A DNA stretch of 51,211 nt from CAZFDT01 sp964518335 (lineage in GTDB: Bacteria; Planctomycetota; Phycisphaerae; Phycisphaerales; Phycisphaeraceae), in NCBI GenBank assembly GCA_964518335.1, contig CAZFDT010000038.1:1-51211 (forward strand), written 5' to 3'. The notes beneath the pieces are model-generated. The model did not search any database and was not told where the DNA came from. It saw only the letters and a program-made list of their open reading frames with translations. This document shows, one piece after another, positions 32,342 to 39,795 of the stretch (positions are counted from its first letter, which is position 1; each line of letters begins with the position of its first letter). Made by a program: the position numbers and the translations under genes.

Positions 32342-32763
32342 ATCGCCGCCTGCTCGGCTGCCGCTTCGGCCTGGTCTTCGACAGTCGCCACGATCTCACT
32401 GATGCGAATGCAGAAGTTGTCGTTGAGCACGAGCACTTCGCCCCGCGCAATCAGACGGTTGTTCACATACACATCCACCGGATCGCCGGCGAGCTTGTCC
32501 AACTCGACCACACTGCCCGATCCCAGCCGCAGCACGTCCTCGACAAGCATCTCGGTCCGGCCCAGCTCGATCGTCACGTTGAGGTTGACATCGCCCAGCA
32601 GGTCGATCCGGGCCTCAGGGTCAGACTCTTCAAAGGACGGCAATTCGACGCCCCGGCCCATCGCCGCCGTGGCGTCGCGCTGGGCGTCGTTCACGGCCGC
32701 GGCGGTGTCGGCCATGGCCTGATCGACCACGGCTTGCGAGGATTTGGCGGTTTTGTCGGCCAT
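32338..32763 (-). CDS. fliN: Flagellar motor switch protein FliN
   Basis: The 141-residue protein has a variable acidic N-terminal half and one SpoA (C-ring) domain at about residues 62-135. That domain contains LLGDVNLNVTIELGRTEMLVEDVLRLGSGSVVELDKLAG and GDPVDVYVNNRLIARGEVLVLNDNFCIRISEI. FliN builds the lower C-ring with FliM and FliG. fliM, normally just upstream, is absent: fliL ends only 94 bp away. ATG 32763 is preferred over the in-frame GTG 32802, which would lie at the predicted transcription start of a sigma28-like promoter. A strong hairpin sits in the leader. Confidence 0.94.
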   Translation of the reverse strand: MADKTAKSSQAVVDQAMADTAAAVNDAQRDATAAMGRGVELPSFEESDPEARIDLLGDVNLNVTIELGRTEMLVEDVLRLGSGSVVELDKLAGDPVDVYVNNRLIARGEVLVLNDNFCIRISEIVATVEDQAEAAAEQAAM

Positions 32764-32776
32764 CGCGTCGCCACGG

Positions 32777-32798
32777 CGCGCAGCGCAAATGCTGCGCG
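32777..32798 (-). promoter_or_regulatory. Leader hairpin upstream of fliN
   Basis: CGCGCAGC (32777-32784) and GCTGCGCG (32791-32798) form a perfect 8-bp stem with loop GCAAAT. It lies 14 bp before ATG 32763 and just downstream of the predicted sigma28-like start, so it would be near the 5' end of the fliN transcript. No Shine-Dalgarno is visible after it. Confidence 0.5.
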
Positions 32799-32809
32799 TC
32801 ACAGCGCAG

Positions 32810-32837
32810 TTATCGGCGCACCCCGCGCGTTTCTTGC
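32810..32837 (-). promoter_or_regulatory. Sigma28-like promoter upstream of fliN
   Basis: On the minus strand GCCGATAA (32817-32810) matches the FliA -10 consensus exactly. GCAAGAAA (32837-32830) lies 12 bp upstream in the -35 position. It shares CAAG-N-AA, the 12-bp spacing and CCGATAA with the promoter candidate before flgN. The site fills the space where fliM would normally be. Confidence 0.6.
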
Positions 32838-32857
32838 AGAATTTATTCGCGGCCTGA

Positions 32858-33412
32858 TCAGAGGTCGGCCCGGAACTGCGTACACTTGGTGATCAGCACT
32901 TCCTGGATGATGGATTCGCCCGTCTCGGCATCGCGGCCGACGCGGTTGTCCAGGGCCGCCTTGATCTGACGCTGCAACGTGGCGAGGCTGGGCTCCAGCA
33001 GGTGGGCCGGCTCAGCGCGGCGGAAGATCGTGGTGATATCCGCGCTGATCTGGGCGGACTTTTCCTTCAGCAGGGACTTGGTCTGCGTCTGGTTCTTACG
33101 CTTGACGACGATGTAGATCTGGGTGTCGTAAAGGTAGGTTCGCCCGGTACGCGTGTTCTGGAACTTATCCTCGACGACAAGCTCCTCGACCGGCTGCTCG
33201 GCGAACGCGGCAGCGTCCTGGGCGGCAGGATCGGCGTTCACCGTCGCCGGGCCTCCGGTCAGCATGAATGCACCGGCAATCGCGCCGGCCTCCAAAAGCA
33301 GCGCCGCGACGATAATCAGCAGCGTTTTGAGCGGGAAGCCCTTTTTCGCCTCGGGCGCCGCCTCTGTCTTGGCTTCGCCCTTGGCCGGAGCCTCTTTCTT
33401 CTTGTCCGCCAT
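32858..33412 (-). CDS. fliL: Flagellar basal body-associated protein FliL
   Basis: The 184-residue protein has a short charged cytoplasmic tail, one membrane helix (about residues 27-51, FPLKTLLIIVAALLLEAGAIAGAFML) and a periplasmic domain ending in a segment like other FliL proteins (ETGESIIQEVLITKCTQFRADL). FliL rings surround the stator and modulate torque. ATG 33412 has GAGG 9 bp upstream and is preferred over GTG 33427. It lies 45 bp downstream of motB, in the common motAB-fliL arrangement. Confidence 0.88.
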   Translation of the reverse strand: MADKKKEAPAKGEAKTEAAPEAKKGFPLKTLLIIVAALLLEAGAIAGAFMLTGGPATVNADPAAQDAAAFAEQPVEELVVEDKFQNTRTGRTYLYDTQIYIVVKRKNQTQTKSLLKEKSAQISADITTIFRRAEPAHLLEPSLATLQRQIKAALDNRVGRDAETGESIIQEVLITKCTQFRADL

Positions 33413-33457
33413 TGCTTGGGTCCTCACGGAGCGGGGAGTCTCCAGACCCTCTATCGG

Positions 33458-34204
33458 CTAATACGCCGCGGAGACTGTGGGCTGATGGTCCTCCACCAGC
33501 TCCTCACTCACCACCACCTCGACGCGGCGGTTGGGCTCCTGGCTGTTGCGGGTGTAGGCTCGCAGCTTCTGCGGCTCGCGGTCGGCGTTGGCGATCACCC
33601 GCAGGCGGTCGGCACGCACGCCGACCTGCGGCAGCATCAGGTAGTCCGCCACCGACTTGGCACGGGCGTAGCTCAGCTCCCAGAGGTCCGAATAACGCCC
33701 GCCGGCCTCACTCAACTCCATCGACGCCGCGTGCCCGCGAATCTCGATCTTGTTGTTGTGACCCTTCACCAGATTTGCCACGGTGTCGAGCGTTCGCTTG
33801 GCGTGATCGCTCAGTTCCGCCGAACCGGGCTCGAAGGTGATCGGCCCGCCGACCACGAAAAGCATTCCCTTGCGGATGGCAGTCACCGTGGCTTCCTTGC
33901 CCTCGACACCCGGGTCATCGGTGTTGGACCGTTGCGGATCGGGATTCTGCCGCATTTGCAGTGCTTCGAGCCGCTGAATCAGAGACAGTTCCGGGTCATC
34001 CTTGGTGGGTAACTTGCCGCCGCCGCCTTTCATGCCGAATGCCTTCTGCACCTCCTGCACGATCGCGCGGTAGTCGTCCTCGCGCTTGAGCTCGGACAGC
34101 GCCACGATCATGATGAAGAACACCAGCAGCAGCGACATCATGTCGCCGTAAGTGAGCACCCATTCAGGCGCGCCGGCCGGAGGGCATTTGTGTCTGCGAG
34201 CCAT
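33458..34204 (-). CDS. motB: Flagellar motor stator protein MotB
   Basis: The 248-residue protein starts MARRHKCPPAGAPEWVLTYGDMMSLLLVFFIMIVAL. It has the essential proton-carrying Asp21 in its single membrane helix, a plug/linker region and an OmpA-like peptidoglycan-binding domain (NNKIEIRGHAASME, YARAKSVADYLMLPQVGVRADRLRV). MotB anchors the stator to the cell wall. ATG 34204 has AGGAG 4 bp upstream and lies 7 bp after the motA stop. The frame extends further upstream as an antisense-type open stretch over motA that is not coding. Confidence 0.95.
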   Translation of the reverse strand: MARRHKCPPAGAPEWVLTYGDMMSLLLVFFIMIVALSELKREDDYRAIVQEVQKAFGMKGGGGKLPTKDDPELSLIQRLEALQMRQNPDPQRSNTDDPGVEGKEATVTAIRKGMLFVVGGPITFEPGSAELSDHAKRTLDTVANLVKGHNNKIEIRGHAASMELSEAGGRYSDLWELSYARAKSVADYLMLPQVGVRADRLRVIANADREPQKLRAYTRNSQEPNRRVEVVVSEELVEDHQPTVSAAY

Positions 34205-34211
34205 ACCACTC

Positions 34212-34985
34212 CTACGCCGCCTCCTCCTCGCTGTCCTTGCGCAGGCTTGGCGGGAGGAAGGTCTTGAGTTTCTGTTCGACGATGCGGGGGTTGTCGCCGC
34301 TCTGGATGGCCATGACGCCCTTGATGATGATTGTCTTGTAGAGGATTTCCTCGGCCGATCGTTTGGCCAGGCGGTCACTGAGGGGTCCGGCGATGCCGTT
34401 GGCGATCAGGGCGCCGTACAGGGTCGTCAGGATGGCCACCGCCATGCCGGGGCCAAGCTTGGAGGGATCGCCCATGTTCTGGAGCATGATGACCAGGCCC
34501 ACGAGCGTTCCGATCATGCCCATGGCCGGAGAGTACTTGCCCAGCGTGTCGAAGATGGCTTTGCCTCCCTCGTGGCGCTCGATGAGATTATCGAGCTCGT
34601 TGGTCATGATCTGCTCGATCAGCTCGGGGTCGGTGCCGTCCACCGCCATCTGGATGCCGCGAACGATGAAGGGGTCGTCAATGTCCTTGGTGGTGTTTTC
34701 GAGGCTGAGGATGCCGTCGCGGCGGGCGATCTCCGCGTAGCTGACCATGTCCTCGATGAGCTTCTCGACGCTCATTTTCTGCGGGAAGAACGCGCGGCGC
34801 ACGATCTTGATGAGCGATTTGAGGTTGCGCACCGGAAAGCACATGAACGTGATGGTCAGGCTGCCGCCGATCACGAGGATGACGCTGGGGGTGTCGATGA
34901 ACCACCCGATTTGTCCACCCGAAAGCACCGCCCACGTGATCAGGAGCCACGTGCCGATCAAACCGAAAAGAATGCCCAGGTCCAT
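34212..34985 (-). CDS. motA: Flagellar motor stator protein MotA
   Basis: The 257-residue protein has four membrane segments and the MotA/ExbB pattern: GTWLLITWAVLSGGQIGWFIDTPSVILVIGGSL at the N-terminus, a cytoplasmic loop with charged residues for FliG contact, and LGKYSPAMGMIGTLVGLVIMLQNM with MAVAILTTLYGALIANGIAGPLSDRL in TM3-TM4. Five MotA with two MotB form the ion-driven stator. It precedes motB by 7 bp and follows flbD across 61 bp that include a hairpin. Confidence 0.95.
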   Translation of the reverse strand: MDLGILFGLIGTWLLITWAVLSGGQIGWFIDTPSVILVIGGSLTITFMCFPVRNLKSLIKIVRRAFFPQKMSVEKLIEDMVSYAEIARRDGILSLENTTKDIDDPFIVRGIQMAVDGTDPELIEQIMTNELDNLIERHEGGKAIFDTLGKYSPAMGMIGTLVGLVIMLQNMGDPSKLGPGMAVAILTTLYGALIANGIAGPLSDRLAKRSAEEILYKTIIIKGVMAIQSGDNPRIVEQKLKTFLPPSLRKDSEEEAA

Positions 34986-35003
34986 GGCGAGTCTCGTTTC
35001 TCA

Positions 35004-35021
35004 GCCGTCGTCCGTGACGGC
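35004..35021. repeat. Small hairpin between flbD and motA
   Basis: GCCGTC (35004-35009) and GACGGC (35016-35021) form a perfect 6-bp stem over a 6-base loop in the 61-bp gap. Without a U-tract it is more likely an mRNA-processing or stability element than a terminator. Confidence 0.35.
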
Positions 35022-35046
35022 GCGTGTCATCGCTGTTTCCCACGCC

Positions 35047-35244
35047 TCATGTCACCGGCAGAAGTCTGCGGAGGCTGCGGCCGTACTCGATCGTCAAGCG
35101 CACCACGTCCTGCATGGTTTCCTTGACGATCACATGGTCGCCGTTAATGAGGCGAATGGTCGTGTCGGGGTTCTCCTCAACCGAACGGATCAATTCCGCG
35201 TTGATGACGATCGGCCGGTCGTTGAGTCGGGTGACGGTAATCAT
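35047..35244 (-). CDS. flbD: Flagellar FlbD-family protein
   Basis: The 65-residue protein MITVTRLNDRPIVINAELIRSVEENPDTT is a member of the small FlbD family found between flgE and motA in many bacteria. Its members have the pattern I-x-V-T-R-L-N and V-x-E-s-x-x-x-V. The molecular function is not established; its conserved position links it to hook or stator assembly. ATG 35244 is preferred because translation from there matches the family start, but no Shine-Dalgarno precedes it. An ACTCACC-type heptamer array reaches to within a few bases of the ATG. Confidence 0.88.
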   Translation of the reverse strand: MITVTRLNDRPIVINAELIRSVEENPDTTIRLINGDHVIVKETMQDVVRLTIEYGRSLRRLLPVT

Positions 35245-35316
35245 GGTGTGCGTGGTGAGTGGTGAGCTGTGAGTGGTGAACGGTCGGTCTCGTGCCATTC
35301 ACCGCTCACGGCTCAC
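35245..35316. repeat. Inverted heptamer array between flgE and flbD
   Basis: On the plus strand GGTGAGT, GGTGAGC, TGTGAGT, GGTGAAC and GGTCGGT (35254-35288) are followed by inverted units ending with TTCACCG, CTCACGG and CTCACGC (about 35298-35317). The array fills the intergenic gap. The coding-strand half directly upstream of flbD reads as ACTCACC-like units. Confidence 0.8.
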
Positions 35317-35325
35317 GCCTGATTC

Positions 35326-37062
35326 CTATCTCGCGGCCAGGAGCAGCTCCTGAATCAGTTGGTTGGCCGTCGTCAGCACCCGCGAGGCCGCAGAGAAGCC
35401 TGTCTGGGCGCTGATGAGGCTGATGAACTCCTGGGTGAGATCGACGTTGGAGCCTTCGAGTGCTGCGCCGATGATGCGGCCGGAGCCTGCGGTTCCGGCC
35501 GTGACGATCTGGGCGGTGCCGCTATTGGGCGTGGGCACGAAGAAATTGCCACCCAGTTCCTGCAGACCCTGGGGGTTGGAGAACTGGGCGAGGACGACCT
35601 GTCCCAAGTCGCGGACCAAGCCGTTGCTGAACACACCGGTGATGACGCCGTTCTGGTTGGCGGAGAAATCCTCGAGGGTGCCAATGGGAGCGCCGTCACG
35701 GGCGAAGTTGGTCAGCAGGCTGTTGGTGTCTTCGAGCGAGGAAAGCGAGCCCTTGGGATTGACGAAGCTGGCGGTGATGGCCTGGGGCGTCTGGGCGCCG
35801 GTGTTGTTGCGGTTGATGGTGAACGTGATGTCGTCGTCGCTGGTGAGTCGGCCGTTGGTGTCGAAGGTGACGGTGCTGGTGGTCAGCACGCGGTCGCTGG
35901 ACGTGCCGGAGCTGTTGTCGTCGCTCTGGATATAGAAGCGCCAGACCGTGCCGTTGTTGGTTTTCTCTTCGAGCACGGCGGCGAGCTCGATCGTCATCGC
36001 GCTGCCGAGACTGTCGAACGCTGTGAAGCTGGTTCGCACGCTTTCGCCGTCGGCGCTCTGGGTCTGGTCCCAATCGAAGGGGGTGGTGGGGTTGGCCGAG
36101 CCCGCATTGACCACGATGTTGGCGGCGGCCAGGACGATGTCGTTGGCCTCGAAGCCGCTGTTGCCGGTGACGACGATCTGGCCGGTGGCGCCATCGACCG
36201 TGATGCCCGCGGCGGCGTCTGCGTCGCTGTCGAGGCCCAGTACTTCGTCGAGAAACGCGAGGAAGTCGGCGAGCGTGGTTCCGTTGGCGTCGCTCTGCGT
36301 GGTGTTGGCGGGGCCGACCTCAAACGTGCGCGAGGACAGTTCGGCGCCGCCCTTGGTCATGCCGCTGAGCGTGACGACGTCGCCCACGGCAAAGAGAGGC
36401 GTGGCCAGATCGGCAGGATCGCGCAGAGCGGTCAGCGCCTCAGTGCCATCGATTGGAGCGCCGCCCGCCGTGCTCAGCGCGGCGCTGGTGTTGATCGAAC
36501 CGCGGGTGGCGGCATCGCCCGACGCATTGAGATTGCCGCTGAACTGAGCCTTGGTGGTGGCCTCCGCGAGCGTGAGCACGCCCAGGGGAATGTTGATGTC
36601 GGTCAGCACGCCCTCGATGATGCGGAACTGGTCATCGACGGCATAGCCCTGGACGCGGCCGCCGGAGCCGGACTCGGTGAGGTAGAAGTCGCGGTCGAGT
36701 CCGAAGTTGCCAGCGCGGGTGTATTGCTGGTTGCCATTGACATCGACGACGAAGAATCCATTGCCCTCGATGGCCAGGTGAGAGCTGACGCCGGTGGGCT
36801 GGATGGAGCCGTTGCCGAAGTTGCGGGTGATGCTGCCGTCGCGGACGCCCAGGCCGATCTGCAGGGGGTTGGTTCCGCCGAGTTGGTCGCCGGGGCCGCT
36901 GCCGCCCTTGAGTGTCTGGACGATCTGGGTCTCGAAGTTGTATCGGCTGGTCTTGAAGCCGGTGGTGTTCACATTGGCGATGTTGTTGCCCGACACCGCG
37001 ATGAGGTTGGAGTTGGTGGTCAGGCCCGAGAGGCCGGTGAACATCGACGTGGTCAATCCCAT
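35326..37062 (-). CDS. flgE: Flagellar hook protein FlgE
   Basis: The 578-residue hook subunit has the N-terminal rod/hook helix (MFTGLSGLTTNSNLIAVSGNNIANVNTTGFKTSR), the FlgE core with a long variable D2 domain and the C-terminal flg_bbr helix ending VDLTQEFISLISAQTGFSAASRVLTTANQLIQELL. The composition becomes rich in Thr, Asn, Asp and Gly in the middle, as usual for an exported surface polymer. It is longer than E. coli FlgE (402 residues), with the extra length in D2. ATG 37062 has GGAG 8 bp upstream. Confidence 0.95.
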   Translation of the reverse strand: MGLTTSMFTGLSGLTTNSNLIAVSGNNIANVNTTGFKTSRYNFETQIVQTLKGGSGPGDQLGGTNPLQIGLGVRDGSITRNFGNGSIQPTGVSSHLAIEGNGFFVVDVNGNQQYTRAGNFGLDRDFYLTESGSGGRVQGYAVDDQFRIIEGVLTDINIPLGVLTLAEATTKAQFSGNLNASGDAATRGSINTSAALSTAGGAPIDGTEALTALRDPADLATPLFAVGDVVTLSGMTKGGAELSSRTFEVGPANTTQSDANGTTLADFLAFLDEVLGLDSDADAAAGITVDGATGQIVVTGNSGFEANDIVLAAANIVVNAGSANPTTPFDWDQTQSADGESVRTSFTAFDSLGSAMTIELAAVLEEKTNNGTVWRFYIQSDDNSSGTSSDRVLTTSTVTFDTNGRLTSDDDITFTINRNNTGAQTPQAITASFVNPKGSLSSLEDTNSLLTNFARDGAPIGTLEDFSANQNGVITGVFSNGLVRDLGQVVLAQFSNPQGLQELGGNFFVPTPNSGTAQIVTAGTAGSGRIIGAALEGSNVDLTQEFISLISAQTGFSAASRVLTTANQLIQELLLAAR

Positions 37063-37091
37063 GGCAAAAACTCCGTCAGTGCAGCGCTGGA

Positions 37092-37373
37092 TCAGGAGGC
37101 CGATGTGGCGCCGCCGATGATCCGACGAAGCGCCGCGTTCTCGATCCGATCCACGCCGGTCAGTCCCTGAAGCGGGTCGGGGCCCTTGACCGCCGTCCGC
37201 TCACTGGCTGCAGTTGTCTGTGGCTCCGCCTTCTGTTCCGCCGCGGCCTCCGCCAACAGCGACTCGAAATCCTGCCCCTCGATCGGCTGCGCTACGCGCC
37301 GGGTGGTGTTGGGCAACCCTCCGGGCCGCACCACCGGCTCAAGCATCCGCAGCAGATCGGCTTCCCGTCCCAT
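37092..37373 (-). CDS. Small flagellar-operon protein of unknown function
   Basis: This 93-residue soluble protein lies 3 bp after flgD and 29 bp before flgE. Visible stretches are IEGQDFESLLAEAAAEQ and a C-terminal GVDRIENAALRRIIGGAT. Many flagellar clusters carry a short 'flagellar operon protein' at this exact place, but the conserved C-terminal motif I would expect for that family is not evident. The FESLL segment resembles N-terminal export signals of hook-class proteins, so it may be exported or act with FlgD or FliK. No function is claimed. Confidence 0.7.
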   Translation of the reverse strand: MGREADLLRMLEPVVRPGGLPNTTRRVAQPIEGQDFESLLAEAAAEQKAEPQTTAASERTAVKGPDPLQGLTGVDRIENAALRRIIGGATSAS

Positions 37374-37376
37374 GCG

Positions 37377-37799
37377 CTACTCCGGATCGACGATCTCCGT
37401 CACACGATCCGCCGCCAAGGCATAGCCCGTGTCCAGCTCCAGGATGGGCTTGCCGTCCTGCACCCGGATCCCCACCACCAGGCCCGACACCGTCCTGTTG
37501 TCGCTGTTGAGCCCCGCCACCAGCTTGCCCAGCAACCCGCTCGCAGACGAGATCGCGTTCTGGGACACCAGTGAGGTGAGCGACTTCTGCAGCGTCAACT
37601 GGCTTTCGATGTTGCGCAGGCTGCTGAGCTGCTCCATCAGCGCGGTCGAGTCGGTGGGCTTGAGTGGGTCCTGGTTCGACAGCTCGCTGATGAGCACTTT
37701 GATGAACTCGTCGCTGCTCATCGCGGCAAAGCCGTCACCCGTGCTCTTGCCGGTGCTGGCAGTGCTGTTGAGCACGCTGCTGATCGACCCTGCGGACAT
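37377..37799 (-). CDS. flgD: Flagellar hook cap assembly protein FlgD (short form)
   Basis: FlgD caps the growing hook. The 140-residue product has the conserved FlgD_N region (DEFIKVLISELSNQDPLKPTDSTALMEQLSSLRNIESQLTL) and a short C-terminal segment (ASGLLGKLVAGL), but lacks the Ig-like and Tudor-like domains of enterobacterial FlgD. Short forms of about this length occur in other phyla. ATG 37799 has AAGGAG at 6 bp spacing and is preferred over the upstream extension. It follows fliK by 20 bp. Confidence 0.93.
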   Translation of the reverse strand: MSAGSISSVLNSTASTGKSTGDGFAAMSSDEFIKVLISELSNQDPLKPTDSTALMEQLSSLRNIESQLTLQKSLTSLVSQNAISSASGLLGKLVAGLNSDNRTVSGLVVGIRVQDGKPILELDTGYALAADRVTEIVDPE

Positions 37800-37819
37800 T
37801 CGTGGCTCCTTGCGTTCAA

Positions 37820-39070
37820 TCAAGCGACGGCGTTGAGCAGTTCCTTTTCAAACTGCTGACGTCGTTGTCGGTCCTGCGGCTCGCGCCGCTGCTCGTGCTG
37901 GGCCGCATACTCTCCCCGGCTGCGCCCGTCACCTCCCGAAGATGACTGCTGCGAGTCGTACGTCGGCATCGCCTGCTGCGTCTGAACCGCCAGGCGCTCC
38001 ACGTGCAGACCCTGCCGCTCCAACCCCGCGCGAAGCTGGGCCATCTGTTCTGTTAGCAAGTGCCGTACCGATTCGGTCTCGGTGTGAAATCGCGCTGTCA
38101 CCGTGCCCTGCATGATGGCCAGTTCAATGCGGACCGTGCCCAGTTCCGGCGGGGTCAGACGCAATGTCACCGAACCACCCTGTTGATTGATCGCCCCCTG
38201 CATGCCGCGCACCACCCGCGCAAAGATGGCCTGATCCTGCGGCGATTCGAGGCGCGGCGGCGGCAGTTCCTGCGCGGGCGCGGGCGACGCCGACGCGGTC
38301 ACAGGCGATACCGGGTGGGCCGGCGCCCCGCCGCTCACCGGCGGCGACGTGGATGCTGGCGCATCGAGCTTTACCGGCGCGACCGCCCGTGATGACGTGG
38401 TGGCAGGCTCCGCGGCATCGTCCTGCGTCTGCCGCGTCTGGGCCTGTAGCGTCGCATCACCGCCGTCGTCGGCCTGCGGCGCCGGCGCCACCGGCGGCGC
38501 GGCGGCTTCATCCTGAACCGGCATCGGCGCCTGCACCGGTCGAGACTGCGATTTCGCCTCCACGGGTTTGCTGGCCGCAGGCATCGGCGCAACCGCAGTT
38601 GACGCTTTGACCGCGGGAACCAGCGGATCCACTGGCTTCACTTCCGTTTCAACCATCGGCACGTCCTGCGGATCACCCTCCGCCGATGCCTCAACCACGA
38701 CAGGAACGGGCGCCGCCTCCGCCACGTCCGTCAACTGCAGCTGAGCATTCTCGCTGTCTGCGCTCACGGCAGGTTCGGCCGGGACCTCCTCCCGCGACGA
38801 CTCCGATGTCACCGGCTCACTTGACGCTTTGACTTCCGCGGGTGGTTTCTGATCTTTGTCCCGCTTAGACGAAGCTTCGTCAGTCTTGTCTTTCGACTCG
38901 GCAGGCGTTCTCGCCGGAGGTCCGACTTTCGCCAATGGCGTGGGTTTGTCGGCTTGTTGCAGCACGTCGGTGAATCGCGGGGGCTGCAACGCCGGTTTCA
39001 CATCCACGGCCGCTCGAGGTGATGGCTTGGGCAAAGGATTGGCATTCAGGAACATCAGGTTCGCAATCAC
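37820..39070 (-). CDS. fliK: Flagellar hook-length control protein FliK
   Basis: The 416-residue protein has a long disordered Pro/Ala/Glu/Val-rich N-terminal ruler region and a C-terminal Flg_hook domain at about residues 285-360. That domain contains GSVTLRLTPPELGTVRIELAIMQGTVTARFHTETESVRHLLTEQMAQLRAGLERQGLHVERL. FliK measures hook length and contacts FlhB to switch export specificity. Its start overlaps the motE-like stop by 4 nt and its tail is rich in Gln, Arg and Glu. Confidence 0.92.
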   Translation of the reverse strand: MIANLMFLNANPLPKPSPRAAVDVKPALQPPRFTDVLQQADKPTPLAKVGPPARTPAESKDKTDEASSKRDKDQKPPAEVKASSEPVTSESSREEVPAEPAVSADSENAQLQLTDVAEAAPVPVVVEASAEGDPQDVPMVETEVKPVDPLVPAVKASTAVAPMPAASKPVEAKSQSRPVQAPMPVQDEAAAPPVAPAPQADDGGDATLQAQTRQTQDDAAEPATTSSRAVAPVKLDAPASTSPPVSGGAPAHPVSPVTASASPAPAQELPPPRLESPQDQAIFARVVRGMQGAINQQGGSVTLRLTPPELGTVRIELAIMQGTVTARFHTETESVRHLLTEQMAQLRAGLERQGLHVERLAVQTQQAMPTYDSQQSSSGGDGRSRGEYAAQHEQRREPQDRQRRQQFEKELLNAVA

Positions 39071-39795
39071 AGGCGAGATTCTCCCTTTGCCGCCGCGGAC
39101 TGCGTACCCAGCACGTCCACGCCACGCTTGCGCAGTTCCTCGATCAGGTTCGTCGCCTGGACGACCTCGGCATCGTCCTTGAACTCCTTGAGCACCGCCG
39201 CGGACTTGCGAAGCTGCATGGCTGCAAGGTAGTCCACCACCTGCTCGGTCTTGCCCTCGCCCATCAGCGCCTGGAACATCTGCTTGACCTGCCGTGGCTT
39301 GAGCTGCTCAAACGTGCGGACCGCCTGCTGGAAGTTGGCGTCCTTGAGCATCTGCTCCTCCCGCTGGCGAGCCTGCTCGAACGCGGCACGCTCCTGCAGC
39401 AGGCGAGCGCGATCCTTGGTGATCTGGCTCTGGGCGATCTCAAGCTGCCGCTGCAGATCGGCGATGTCGCGTTGCAGCCGCTGCACGCGCGCCTCGGCCA
39501 ACTCGTCCCGCTCCTGCTGGCGGGCCAGGCGATCGTCGGTGGTCATCGGACCGTCGGCGACGGCTTCGAGACGGGCAAGCTGCTTCTGCATCGCTTCCGC
39601 CTCAGCCTGACGCGCGGCGGCCTCCTCGGCGAGCTTCTGCTCCTGGGCGATGGTCGGCTTGAACAGTTCCACCGCCTGGTTGACCCGCTCCCCGTTGAGT
39701 CGTCCAGTGGCGTGCAACCATCCCCCCAGCGCAAGAACCGCCAGCAGGTTCAGCACGAGCAGCGCAACTGTTGCCGTCAGGGTCGAGCGAAGCAT
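39067..39795 (-). CDS. MotE-like / MgtE-N-domain flagellar protein
   Basis: The 242-residue protein has an N-terminal membrane helix (about residues 9-25), a long coiled coil rich in Gln, Ala, Glu and Arg (about 50-165) and a C-terminal MgtE_N-like helical segment. That segment contains TFEQLKPRQVKQMFQALMGEGKTEQVVDYLAAMQLRKSAAVLKEF. This architecture between fliJ and fliK matches MotE/FlbB-type proteins, which act as periplasmic chaperones or scaffolds for motor components. The E. coli gene order has no equivalent. It overlaps fliK by 4 nt and fliJ by 1 nt (TGATG). Confidence 0.82.
   Translation of the reverse strand: MLRSTLTATVALLVLNLLAVLALGGWLHATGRLNGERVNQAVELFKPTIAQEQKLAEEAAARQAEAEAMQKQLARLEAVADGPMTTDDRLARQQERDELAEARVQRLQRDIADLQRQLEIAQSQITKDRARLLQERAAFEQARQREEQMLKDANFQQAVRTFEQLKPRQVKQMFQALMGEGKTEQVVDYLAAMQLRKSAAVLKEFKDDAEVVQATNLIEELRKRGVDVLGTQSAAAKGESRL

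Noticed and set aside
32764..32857. A remnant of fliM in the fliL-fliN gap
   Set aside because: The 94 bases hold a promoter-like motif and a hairpin and no stretch that translates into FliM-like sequence.
35359..37170. A 603-codon plus-strand open frame opposite flgE
   Set aside because: It is the complement of a conserved hook gene, and its strings of Gly, Val, Glu and Asp reflect codon bias of flgE.
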